In this document: in pieces, positions 25,212-33,468 of the stretch
How positions within the stretch are numbered: position 1 is the first letter of the stretch
Layout of the letters: every line of letters begins with the position of its first letter
Source: Candidatus Melainabacteria bacterium
GTDB lineage: Bacteria > Cyanobacteriota > Vampirovibrionia > 2-02-FULL-35-15
Length of the DNA: 64,000 nucleotides
NCBI GenBank assembly: GCA_023250195.1
Contig: JAHFBF010000005.1
Coordinates: forward strand, 108,025 to 172,024
Direction: 5' to 3'
The notes under the pieces: model-generated
Database searches by the model: none
Seen by the model: only the letters and a program-made list of their open reading frames with translations
Told to the model about the DNA's origin: nothing
Program-made: the position numbers and the translations under genes

Positions 25212-25871
25212 TTAACTGTTTTTTATTTTGTAAACCCCACCACTTCCTACAAGTGTTTCAGAAGTTACAAGTCCCCTTGCCCTTAGAACCCATAGATTAT
25301 TTAAAACAACTTCGTAGTATAGAGAAGAATCTTGAGAGGGTCTAAAAGAATAATTAGGATTAAATAGTTTGATTAGTTCTGGAATGTCAGCTCCATCTGC
25401 TCCTGCTTCACGAAGCACTGTAAAAATAGCATCTTGTGCTGGCGTTAAATCATCCCTTGTCTTTGCCAAGTCGCTTGCATAATAATGGTTATCTCTTGGT
25501 TCAATAAAGCCATTTTTAGCAAGACAGTCGAGTCTTTTTTCTAAAAAAGAGATGAAGTCAAAACTAGGGCGGCGAGATCTTCTAGGTACATCTTTGTTTT
25601 GATACACGTCATAAAACATTTTATTTATAATATCTTCTTTTGTAAGTCCCTTAGAATCTCCTTGTTGTAGTAAAGCCAATAAAGTCAGGTCGGAAAGGTA
25701 CAAAACATTTTTGACATCTGGAGGAATGTTAATAGTCCAATTTAATTTGGGTATCGAGCTAGAATCAGCAACTGGCTTCCCATTGGGGGACTGTGGTGAT
25801 GGCCGATGGATTCTTTTACCATCACTTTTAAAAGAGCCAGTAGAATCTGTTGTTTGAATTCTTATAGCCAT
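25212..25871 (-). CDS. Orphan protein with possible winged-helix repeats
   Basis: A 219-residue protein with a disordered P/S-rich first ~50 residues. Two segments of helix-turn-helix character follow (LTKEDIINKMFYDV with FLEKRLDCLAKNGFI, and DDLTPAQDAIFTVLREAGADG with ELIKLF), each ending in a beta-hairpin-like stretch. This is compatible with tandem winged-helix domains and hence DNA binding, but it is inference from pattern only. The start lacks a ribosome site. Confidence 0.5.
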   Translation of the reverse strand: MAIRIQTTDSTGSFKSDGKRIHRPSPQSPNGKPVADSSSIPKLNWTINIPPDVKNVLYLSDLTLLALLQQGDSKGLTKEDIINKMFYDVYQNKDVPRRSRRPSFDFISFLEKRLDCLAKNGFIEPRDNHYYASDLAKTRDDLTPAQDAIFTVLREAGADGADIPELIKLFNPNYSFRPSQDSSLYYEVVLNNLWVLRARGLVTSETLVGSGGVYKIKNS

Positions 25872-25976
25872 TGTATTTTGCTTAAATAAAAAGATCTTTA
25901 TTATTGTAAAGCTAAAAATAAAATACTCTTACAACTTTAGATTTAATTAACAATTCTCACTGTTTAGAGAAACAAG

Positions 25977-27779
25977 CTATTTGGGTTCTACTATCCTTAT
26001 GTGTAGCTCTTTTAGCTGTTTTTCACCAGCTTCGCTCGGGGCATCTGTTAACGGACATGCAGCAGTCTGGGTCTTAGGAAATGCAATTACATCGCGGATA
26101 GATTTATTTCCTGTAAGCAGCATAACTAATCTGTCTAAGCCAAGTGCTAAGCCGCCATGCGGGGGCGCACCGAGGCTTAGTGCATCAAGTAAAAATCCAA
26201 ATTTTTCTTTTGCCGTATTTTCATCTATACCGATAACTTTAAAAACTTTGCTTTGTAATTCCATATTATGGATTCTTATTGACCCGCCGCCAATTTCAGT
26301 ACCGTTATAAACAATGTCATATGCTGCAGCCTTTGCTTTTTGTGGATCGCTGTCAAGCAAATGAATGTCTTCAGATTTTGGAGAGGTAAATGGGTGATGT
26401 GCCGAGCTTAGTCTTTTTTCAATTGGATCATATTCAAAGAGTGGGAAGTTTACAAGCCAGGTAAGTGCATGTTTACCTTCATCTATTAGAGATAGCTTTT
26501 CTCCAAGGTGTAATCTAAGCTTTCCAAGTGCCTGAGCAACAATCTGCGGTTTGTCTGCTATAAAAAGCATTGTATCTCCAGGCTTTACGTCGGCTCTTTC
26601 TTTCATTGCATTAATTTCATCTTCTTTAAAGAATTTTACTATAGGAGAGCTCATTGAACCGTCGGTTTTAAATGTAATCCAGGCAAGCCCTTTAGCACCA
26701 AATTCTTTAGACATCGTAAGAGCTTTTAAATCATCCATTTCTTTTCTTGAATATTCTGAGATTCCTGAGACACAAAGGCACTTTACTTCACCGCTGGATT
26801 TTGCAATATCGGCAAAAGATTTAAACTCACTTTTTGCCATTATGTCAGTAAGATCCACAAACTCAAGTCCAAATCTAAGATCAGGCTTGTCAGAACCATA
26901 CAGGGCCATTGCTTTGTCATAATCCATTCGTGGAAAGGGCCTTGCAACTTTTGCTCCTGCTGCTTCAAAGGCACAGATTAACACTTCTTCAACAGCACCA
27001 ATTACATCTTCCATATCAATAAATGACATCTCTAGATCTACCTGTGTAAACTCAGGTTGTCTGTCTGCTCTTAAATCCTCATCACGAAAGCACCTGGCGA
27101 TTTGATAGTAACGCGGAAAACCACTCATCATAAAAAGCTGCTTAAATAATTGTGGTGATTGTGGCAGTGCAAAAAACTTTCCTGGCTGTACTCTGCTCGG
27201 GACAAGATAATCACGTGCGCCTTCTGGAGTAGCTTTTGTAAGTATCGGGGTTTCAAGTTCAAAAAATCCAAGACCGTTTAGTTTTGATCGAATTGCCTGA
27301 GTGATTTTATGTCGAATAAAAAAGGTCTTTTGCATTTTTTCACGACGGAGGTCCAGAAAACGATATTTTAATCGTAAATTTTCATCTACATCTTCTGCCT
27401 GATCAAGCATAAATGGCAAAGGTTTCGATCTATTTAAAAGTTCAATTTCAGTCGGGTACATTTCAACTGTGCCGGTGAGGGAATTTGGATTTTCTGTCCC
27501 CTGAGGTCTTTTTGTTATAGGACCCTTAATAACTATTACAAATTCATGACGAAGTTGTTCAAATATTTTATGAACATCTTTGTTTTTTGCAGGATCAGCC
27601 ACAATCTGAAAACGCCCGGTATGATCCCTTAACTCGATAAATATAATTCCGCCAAGGTCACGTGCTGTATCTACCCACCCGGCTACTGTAACCGTTTTTC
27701 CAAGGTCAGAATCTTTTAACTCACCGCAGTAGTGAGAACGTTTTAACTTTTGTGATTTTGCAATTGTTTCGCTGGACAT
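25977..27779 (-). CDS. aspS: Aspartyl-tRNA synthetase
   Basis: A 600-residue class II bacterial-type AspRS. It has an N-terminal OB anticodon domain ([26 protein letters not shown]), motif 2 [20 protein letters not shown] near 220-239, a GAD insertion domain in the middle, and motif 3 [16 protein letters not shown] near 555-570. It charges tRNA-Asp; whether it also charges tRNA-Asn cannot be decided here. The start codon has TAAAAT eight bases upstream and no Shine-Dalgarno. Confidence 0.97.
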   Translation of the reverse strand: MSSETIAKSQKLKRSHYCGELKDSDLGKTVTVAGWVDTARDLGGIIFIELRDHTGRFQIVADPAKNKDVHKIFEQLRHEFVIVIKGPITKRPQGTENPNSLTGTVEMYPTEIELLNRSKPLPFMLDQAEDVDENLRLKYRFLDLRREKMQKTFFIRHKITQAIRSKLNGLGFFELETPILTKATPEGARDYLVPSRVQPGKFFALPQSPQLFKQLFMMSGFPRYYQIARCFRDEDLRADRQPEFTQVDLEMSFIDMEDVIGAVEEVLICAFEAAGAKVARPFPRMDYDKAMALYGSDKPDLRFGLEFVDLTDIMAKSEFKSFADIAKSSGEVKCLCVSGISEYSRKEMDDLKALTMSKEFGAKGLAWITFKTDGSMSSPIVKFFKEDEINAMKERADVKPGDTMLFIADKPQIVAQALGKLRLHLGEKLSLIDEGKHALTWLVNFPLFEYDPIEKRLSSAHHPFTSPKSEDIHLLDSDPQKAKAAAYDIVYNGTEIGGGSIRIHNMELQSKVFKVIGIDENTAKEKFGFLLDALSLGAPPHGGLALGLDRLVMLLTGNKSIRDVIAFPKTQTAACPLTDAPSEAGEKQLKELHIRIVEPK

Positions 27780-27787
27780 AGATTTAT

Positions 27788-27793
27788 ATTTTA
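27788..27793 (-). promoter_or_regulatory. -10 hexamer of aspS, likely leaderless
   Basis: TAAAAT on the minus strand, eight bases from the aspS ATG, with no ribosome site between. Confidence 0.5.
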
Positions 27794-27879
27794 CCTTATT
27801 GGTGTCATTGGAGGCTATCTCAAAACTCTTATAGGGTAAGTCTGCATTTTGTCACATAAATATTGATTGAAAAACAAAA

Positions 27880-27960
27880 TGTCATTCCGGGCTTGACCCG
27901 GAATCCAGACGGTTACACAATAGCGTACTTATCTGGATTCCCATGAAAATGGGAATGACA
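27880..27960. repeat. Three-armed palindromic repeat, 81 bp
   Basis: The outer pair GTCATTCC/GGAATGAC (27881-27888 with 27952-27959) encloses GAATCCAGA/TCTGGATTC (27901-27909 with 27932-27940). Two small hairpins, CCGGGCTTGACCCGG and CCCATGAAAATGGG, complete a cruciform. It is a sequence type I recognise as widespread between bacterial genes. It lies in the gap between hom and aspS. Confidence 0.75.
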
Positions 27961-28025
27961 ATTGACCTTATGTTGAAAAAATCAGTTAAGCTCATATGTG
28001 GCAAGGACGTATTTAGCCATCAACT

Positions 28026-29339
28026 TCACTCCAGCACTCTTATTACATTTTCAACTTGTTTTACAACATTAGCATTTTTAATTTCTGTTATGGCCTCTTG
28101 TATTTTTTCTTCCTTAACTAAGTGTGTAAGCATAGTTATTGATGCAGTGTTGTCTAAGTTTGTACATCTTTGAGTAAGAGTATTTATGCTGACATCATGG
28201 TTTCCAAAAATTGTTCCCAGCTGTCCTACAACACCAGCCTTGTCTTCAGTTTTGATTCTTAAAAAATAACAATTTGTTGTTTCAGAAATTGATTTTATTT
28301 TTGCAAAGCTTGTATGCTGACAGACAAACTGTGGATTTGGCTTTTGGGATGATGAAATCTGAGCCACAAGAAGATTTATGTCTCCGGCTACAGAACTGGC
28401 TGTAGGCATTGAGCCGGCACCTTTTCCAATCAGCGTCAGCTCACCTACCAGATCGCCTTCTACTAGCACGCCATTGTTTGCCCCCAAGACAGAAGAGAGA
28501 GTATTTGTCTTTTTTATGAATGCTGGATGTACACGAATATCTATTTTGCCGTCAGACTCTTTTCCTGCAACTCCAATTAGCTTTAATCTATAACCCAGTT
28601 CTTCAGCCAGTAAAATATCTTCAAGTGTTATTTTCTGAATCCCTTCTGTATAAACCTCATCAATTTTTATTCTTTCATGAAAAGCAATGCTTGCCAAAAT
28701 TGCAATTTTATAGGCAGAGTCTTTTCCTGAAATGTCATTTATAGGATCAGGTTCTGCATAACCGAGTTTCTGAGCTTCTTTTAAACAGACATCAAAACTC
28801 AGGTTTTTATTTAACATCTCGGTCAGAATATAATTCGTAGTCCCATTTAGTATCCCAATTATTTTTTTAAAGCTATTTGCACTTAAGGTTTGTTTTAAGG
28901 TGTTGATTATAGGAATACCACCGCAGACGCTGGCTTCAAATTGGATCTGGACATTATTTTCTTTTGCAAGATCAAATAATTCCGGACCATAGGTAGCTAT
29001 TAAATCTTTGTTTGCAGTAACAATATGTTTTTTGTTTTTAATAGCAAGTGTTACAAGCTCTTTGGTAGGGATAAGTCCACCCAGAACCTCAACAACAATT
29101 TCAATTTCAGGATCACTTACGATCTCGTTAAGGTTTGATGTTAGCAGGGGCGGGGAATGCCCCGCCCCTGGTTTATTTCCATTTAAAGCTGATACAAACT
29201 CTCTTTTTTTATTTAAATCCTTGACTCCAATTTTTTTAATTTCGACAAAAGCATGGTTTTGTAGTGCTTTTATGACTCCAGAGCCAACTGTACCTGCTCC
29301 AAGAAGACCTATTTTTACCTTGTTTTTATCTTTACTCAT
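28026..29339 (-). CDS. hom: Homoserine dehydrogenase
   Basis: A 437-residue homoserine dehydrogenase reducing aspartate semialdehyde to homoserine for threonine and methionine synthesis. It has the Rossmann motif GLLGAGTVGSG near 11-21, the catalytic region GILNGTTNYILTEM, KLGYAEPDPINDISGKD, and a C-terminal ACT domain (AGVVGQLGTIFGNHDVSI) for feedback control. Residues about 57-65 (NKPGAGHSP) are encoded by a GC-rich hairpin (29145-29170) inserted in a surface region. The start has TATGAT eight bases upstream and no Shine-Dalgarno. Confidence 0.95.
   Translation of the reverse strand: MSKDKNKVKIGLLGAGTVGSGVIKALQNHAFVEIKKIGVKDLNKKREFVSALNGNKPGAGHSPPLLTSNLNEIVSDPEIEIVVEVLGGLIPTKELVTLAIKNKKHIVTANKDLIATYGPELFDLAKENNVQIQFEASVCGGIPIINTLKQTLSANSFKKIIGILNGTTNYILTEMLNKNLSFDVCLKEAQKLGYAEPDPINDISGKDSAYKIAILASIAFHERIKIDEVYTEGIQKITLEDILLAEELGYRLKLIGVAGKESDGKIDIRVHPAFIKKTNTLSSVLGANNGVLVEGDLVGELTLIGKGAGSMPTASSVAGDINLLVAQISSSQKPNPQFVCQHTSFAKIKSISETTNCYFLRIKTEDKAGVVGQLGTIFGNHDVSINTLTQRCTNLDNTASITMLTHLVKEEKIQEAITEIKNANVVKQVENVIRVLE
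29145..29170. repeat. GC-rich hairpin insertion in hom
   Basis: A perfect 11-bp stem (CAGGGGCGGGG with CCCCGCCCCTG) with an AATG loop. It is strikingly GC-rich against the AT-rich gene, stays in frame, and matches no conserved hom segment. Confidence 0.75.
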
Positions 29340-29431
29340 TTATAAAAATCATAGCATCTTAACTTGATTAAAAGACTTGTTTGTGTAAAAGTATTTTAGT
29401 TACTGAATAGAATTTAGATTACTTTTAAATT

Positions 29432-30313
29432 ATGTCATTGAGACCAGACGCCGTTCAAAGCATGCAGGTAAGAAGTAAGTTTGCTTTAATGTTTGCAGAT
29501 GTAGCAGCCAGGAAATTAAATCAAATAGAACCGGAAAATACCTATATTTCTCTGGCTAACTTTGTTGAAAAAAGAGGAAAGTTTCAAATATGGGTTAGAG
29601 TAACCCCGCAGGGAACTATTCTGGTTGAAGGAAGAGAAAAAGAAGCTATTGGAAGCCCACAAAGAACGAAGCCAGAAATTCCAGGAACGTTTGATCGAGC
29701 CCATTTAATTTATCAGTACTATCAGACAAGACTTACATCAGAACAGGGGAAGAGAGTGATAAAAGATTTGGAAGTTGAGCCGGGAGATTCCTTGCAGGCA
29801 GAATACATGAAAGAGAAAAAGGAACCTGTTCAGGAGATAGTAAGATTCGGTGATAGAAGTGATTTTGGTATTCTTTATCTTGATTTAGCAAAGCTTAATC
29901 CAATGAGGTTTAATAACATAGATAGCCTGGCAAAGGAAAAAGAAGAAATAATTGCTCACATAGTAAGAGACAGCAGTGAAAGGATTCTTTCAGTTCTTCA
30001 GGGATTGACCAAAGGCCGCTGGGTAAGGCAAAGAGTGAATGATTTGAGTATGAAAAAAGGATTTTTTGATGAAGGAATTTTTTATAAGAGAATTGAAGAG
30101 ATACCAAACCCGGCTGAGTATAAACTTACTCAGCAATTTGATCTTAGTTCTCTAGAAAGAATTCTTCTTGAAGAGCCAAATGGAAGAATGGAGCTGGCAG
30201 AAAAACTAAGGAGTAGTAATAATCTTGGAATTGTAGATCCAAAAACATTTATAATTCATCTTGGAGCAGAAAGAGCCTCAGTCTTAGAAAGAAATAAGAT
30301 CTTTATAATTTAG
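29432..30313 (+). CDS. Orphan protein
   Basis: A 293-residue soluble protein of unknown function. It has helical segments with many charged residues, and the middle carries GDRSDFGILYLDLAKLNP. There is no signal peptide or membrane segment. It lies between hom (divergent) and ruvB (convergent, 39-bp gap). No ribosome site is visible. Confidence 0.55.
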   Translation: MSLRPDAVQSMQVRSKFALMFADVAARKLNQIEPENTYISLANFVEKRGKFQIWVRVTPQGTILVEGREKEAIGSPQRTKPEIPGTFDRAHLIYQYYQTRLTSEQGKRVIKDLEVEPGDSLQAEYMKEKKEPVQEIVRFGDRSDFGILYLDLAKLNPMRFNNIDSLAKEKEEIIAHIVRDSSERILSVLQGLTKGRWVRQRVNDLSMKKGFFDEGIFYKRIEEIPNPAEYKLTQQFDLSSLERILLEEPNGRMELAEKLRSSNNLGIVDPKTFIIHLGAERASVLERNKIFII

Positions 30314-30352
30314 CCTATTGGAAATATGCATTACTGGTGTATTTGAATAAGA

Positions 30353-31435
30353 TTAAATAATTTTCAGTTGACCAGGAGCTTTTTTCTCATAACCCAAATA
30401 TTTATAAGCTTCTCCAGTGACTACTCTTCCTCTGCTTGTTCTGGTTAAAAACCCTGCTTGAAGTAAAAATGGTTCATAGCAGTCTTCTATCGTCTGTCTT
30501 TCTTCGCCAAGTGTTGCAGCCAGTGTTTCAACGCCTACAGGACCACCATCATATCTTTCAATAATTGTTCTTAAAAGAAGCTTATCGCTTTCTTCAAGTC
30601 CATTTGGATCTACTTTAAATAACTCCAGTGCAGCAATTGCATCTTCTTTTTTTGTAGAAGAAATATTCTCATGCTGTGAATAATCTCTGACAAGTCTTGT
30701 TAATCTGTTTGCGATTCTTGGAGTTCCCCTTGCTCTTTTTGCAATTTCAAATGCTCCATCTTCGGTAAGTTCAAATTTTAAAACTCTACCTGTGTTCTTT
30801 ATAATTTGAACAAGCTCATCATGATTGTAAAACTCCATCTTGTAAATGTGTGTGAAACGGTCTCTAAGCGGGCTTGAAAGGACACCAAGTCTTGTCGTCG
30901 CACCAACTAAAATAAACCTGTTTACAGGTAACCTCATTACCCTTGCTGCATGTGCTTTCCCTGCAGTTAAATCAAGAACAAAATCTTCCATTGCAGAATA
31001 TAAAAGCTCCTCTGTAACTTTATTTAGTCTGTGAATCTCATCAATAAATAAAACATCACCGACATTGAGTGAAAGTAAAACCCCTACAATATCTTTTGGC
31101 TGGGAAAGAGCAGGAGCACTAAAAACTTTTGCTTCACCTCCAAGCTCACGCGCAAGAATAATTGCACAGCTGGTTTTCCCAAGACCGGGAGAACCATATA
31201 ATAAAAAATGCCCTATGCTTGTTATATCCTCTCTTTTTTTTGCAGCACCTATACAAACGCGTAATAACTCTTTTAACCTTGGTTGTCCTATGTATTCGTT
31301 AATGCTTTTAGGTCTTAAACTTGGTTCAAATTGTTGATCTAATGGAGTGGATTCTGATTGTAAGGTGATAGCTTTAGATTTATCTTTTTTTGGCTTATCG
31401 TTGTTATCGGTCTTAGATGTTGAAATTATTGCCAT
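30353..31435 (-). CDS. ruvB: Holliday junction branch-migration helicase RuvB
   Basis: A 360-residue AAA+ motor that with RuvA drives branch migration of Holliday junctions. It has Walker A GSPGLGKTS (residues 81-89; first position S where most RuvB have P), Walker B DVLFIDEIHRL near 122-132, sensor 1 GATTR, the arginine finger in LRDRFT, and a C-terminal winged helix ending in the family block YDGGPVGVETLAATLGEE. An extra ~35-residue charged N-terminus precedes the conserved part. ruvA and ruvC are not nearby. Confidence 0.95.
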   Translation of the reverse strand: MAIISTSKTDNNDKPKKDKSKAITLQSESTPLDQQFEPSLRPKSINEYIGQPRLKELLRVCIGAAKKREDITSIGHFLLYGSPGLGKTSCAIILARELGGEAKVFSAPALSQPKDIVGVLLSLNVGDVLFIDEIHRLNKVTEELLYSAMEDFVLDLTAGKAHAARVMRLPVNRFILVGATTRLGVLSSPLRDRFTHIYKMEFYNHDELVQIIKNTGRVLKFELTEDGAFEIAKRARGTPRIANRLTRLVRDYSQHENISSTKKEDAIAALELFKVDPNGLEESDKLLLRTIIERYDGGPVGVETLAATLGEERQTIEDCYEPFLLQAGFLTRTSRGRVVTGEAYKYLGYEKKAPGQLKII

Positions 31436-31496
31436 GGATTTATGTTATCACGCGTTAATTATTAAAAATGAATATTTTAGTTAATTAGGTGGTGGC

Positions 31497-31580
31497 ATGG
31501 GTTTAAGATTTAGTGTTAGAGTATTAGCTAGTATTTTCGGGCTCTTTAAGAGATTAAGAGTTGGAAATCTAGGGAAATAG
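31497..31580 (+). CDS. 27-residue basic amphipathic peptide (candidate)
   Basis: A short ORF beginning MGLRFSVRVLASIFGLFKR has AGGTGGTGG directly upstream (31488-31495). The peptide carries six basic and no acidic residues and alternates hydrophobic and basic positions, like a membrane-active peptide. It lies in the 300-bp gap between ruvB and the HU gene. Downstream inverted repeats (near 31617-31650) could end its transcript. It could be a type I toxin-like peptide or noise. Confidence 0.35.
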   Translation: MGLRFSVRVLASIFGLFKRLRVGNLGK

Positions 31581-31737
31581 AGGTGTGCCACTTAGAACTC
31601 TTTATAAAAGAGAGCGAAGATTTTCTGAAACGAAAATCCGAGCGTTAAAAGTGTGAAACATAAAGCAGCTGAGGAATCATCGTAGTTCCTTTAAAAAATA
31701 TAAAAGAACGAAGATGTGACGAAGCGAGGGGAGAAGA

Positions 31738-32016
31738 ATGAATAAAGCAGAATTAGTTGAACTCATAGCAAACAAAACAGGTACAAGCAAAAGACAGTCA
31801 GAAGAATGTGTTGATTTAGTAATTACTGCAATTACCAAGTCAGTTGCAAAAGGGGAAAAAGTAACCTTAGTTGGTTTTGGCACTTTTGAAAGAAGAGACA
31901 GAAGAGCAAGAAAGGGCCGCGATCCAAGATCCGGTACTGAAATAGATATTCCAGCGAAGAAAGTTCCTGCATTTAGTGCTGGCAAACATTTCAAACAAGC
32001 AGTTAATAAGAAATAA
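31738..32016 (+). CDS. hup: DNA-binding protein HU
   Basis: A 92-residue HU/IHF-family nucleoid protein. The N-terminus MNKAELVELIANKTGTSKRQSEECVD, the arm region GFGTFERRDRRARKGRDPRSGTEI with the intercalating proline segment, and the end FSAGKHFKQAVN all fit HU. A strong GAGGGGAGAAG ribosome site lies before the ATG. It bends and compacts DNA as a dimer. A perfect palindrome follows its stop codon by six bases. Confidence 0.97.
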   Translation: MNKAELVELIANKTGTSKRQSEECVDLVITAITKSVAKGEKVTLVGFGTFERRDRRARKGRDPRSGTEIDIPAKKVPAFSAGKHFKQAVNKK

Positions 32017-32021
32017 TTTTC

Positions 32022-32051
32022 CGTAGGGTGTGGTCGCGACCACACCCTACG
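32022..32051. repeat. Perfect 30-bp palindrome
   Basis: A perfect palindrome with ends CGTAGGGTGTG and centre GTCGCGAC fills nearly all of the gap between the HU stop codon and the next ATG at 32059. It may terminate HU transcription or hold the leader of the next gene in a hairpin. Same core as 12778-12811. Confidence 0.85.
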
Positions 32052-32058
32052 ATATCTT

Positions 32059-33030
32059 ATGAAAACAAACATTGCACTCATAGGTTGTGGTAGCTGGGGG
32101 AGAAACCTTGCACGGAATTTACATACCATTGGAGTACTGTCTATGGTTTGTGATGCTGATCCAAAAATATTGGATTGGGTCAGAAAAACTTACGATGTAA
32201 AAGTTACTACGAGCTATGCTGACCTAATTTCAAATTCTGATGTTAAGGGGATTGTAATAGCTACTCCTACACATACACACTATGCTCTTGCAAGACTTGC
32301 ACTTCTTGCCGGGAAACATGTTTATGTTGAAAAGCCTTTAGCTAGAGGCTACCTGCAGGCTCAGGAATTAAGTCATATGGCGGGGGTAAAAGGGCTTACT
32401 CTAATGGTCGGGCATTTACTCATGTATCATCCTGCTGTAAATTGCCTGAGAGAACTTATATTTAAAGGAGAACTTGGTGACATTAGATTTTTAAACAGCG
32501 ACAGAAGAAATTTTAATCAGCAGCAAAGAAGAGATAACAATGTAATCTGGGATCTTGCTCCTCACGATATTTCCATGATGAGCTATATCTTAGGACTTGA
32601 ACCAATTGAAATTGAAAGTGCAAGCGGGTGGTCTACAAACAATGACAGCATAATTGATGTAGCACATCTGGATTTAAATTTCCCTGGAGATATTCCGGCA
32701 CATATTCACAATAGCTGGATTGATCCACAAAAACAAGTTTTGCTTACAGTAAACGGAAGTAAAAAAACAGCAGTGTTAAATGACAGCAGAGTAGAAAATA
32801 AACTTGAGCTTTATTTTATTAATGATGATGACACTGTACAGAAAGAAACCCCGAGTTTCAGTAATGAGGAACCTTTGAGATTAGAATGTGAACATTTTAT
32901 ACAATGTATAGCTTCAGGTGAAGTCCCGCGTTCTGACGGAGCAAGCGGATACCAGGTTGTTAAAATCCTGGAGGAAGCGGAACAGAAAATGCATATAGCA
33001 AACAAATCTCAGTTATTGAGGTTTGTCTGA
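32059..33030 (+). CDS. Gfo/Idh/MocA-family oxidoreductase
   Basis: A 323-residue NAD(P)-dependent dehydrogenase. It has the Rossmann motif ALIGCGSWGRNLARN at 6-20, the family signature VYVEKPLA near 93-100, and the substrate-site stretch WDLAPHDISMM near 172-182. Relatives act on sugars or nucleotide sugars, for example in O-antigen sugar synthesis. There is no ribosome site; the 30-bp palindrome ends eight bases before the ATG. The C-terminus overlaps the convergent small gene by 18 bases. Confidence 0.85.
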   Translation: MKTNIALIGCGSWGRNLARNLHTIGVLSMVCDADPKILDWVRKTYDVKVTTSYADLISNSDVKGIVIATPTHTHYALARLALLAGKHVYVEKPLARGYLQAQELSHMAGVKGLTLMVGHLLMYHPAVNCLRELIFKGELGDIRFLNSDRRNFNQQQRRDNNVIWDLAPHDISMMSYILGLEPIEIESASGWSTNNDSIIDVAHLDLNFPGDIPAHIHNSWIDPQKQVLLTVNGSKKTAVLNDSRVENKLELYFINDDDTVQKETPSFSNEEPLRLECEHFIQCIASGEVPRSDGASGYQVVKILEEAEQKMHIANKSQLLRFV

Positions 33031-33294
33031 TTCTTTAATCATTTGAATTAAAGTGCTGGCAACTTCTTCGCCGTATAAACTTTTAAATTCATGATTTGCT
33101 TTAATCAGGCTAAGCCACTCATTTGGATTTGAGTCTCTGATTTCTTTTAAAGTATTAATAGAGTCAAGGGAATTTGATTTCCTCATTAACCAGTAAGTTA
33201 TAAAGTTTCTAAAAAGCTCAGGCTCAAACTTTTCAGAGTCAGGTAATATCTTTTGTAGTTCTTTATTTAGGATAGCGGTTTTCATGTCCTTCAT
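33013..33294 (-). CDS. Small hypothetical protein
   Basis: A 93-residue soluble, helical, charged protein of unknown function. The ATG at 33294 (MKDMKTAILN) is chosen because GAGGG lies eight bases upstream; a longer frame from 33354 lacks a ribosome site. It overlaps the oxidoreductase tail to tail by 18 bases. Confidence 0.5.
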   Translation of the reverse strand: MKDMKTAILNKELQKILPDSEKFEPELFRNFITYWLMRKSNSLDSINTLKEIRDSNPNEWLSLIKANHEFKSLYGEEVASTLIQMIKESDKPQ

Positions 33295-33468
33295 TTTTAT
33301 GCCCTCAACTACATTATTTCTACATTTACTTTTAAGAAGTGTTAATTTGATCACAGAAGCTTGAATTTTGCTTCAATTACAGAGATTTTTCAGAGTTAAT
33401 ACAAGTGATGTAGGTCACGGCGTATCTAAAATTTAAATTTTGTAATCAGATTGTTAGAATAAGTCCAT

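Noticed and set aside
28378..28744. Plus-strand frames inside hom
   Set aside because: Antisense frames within a clearly coding gene; no start signals.
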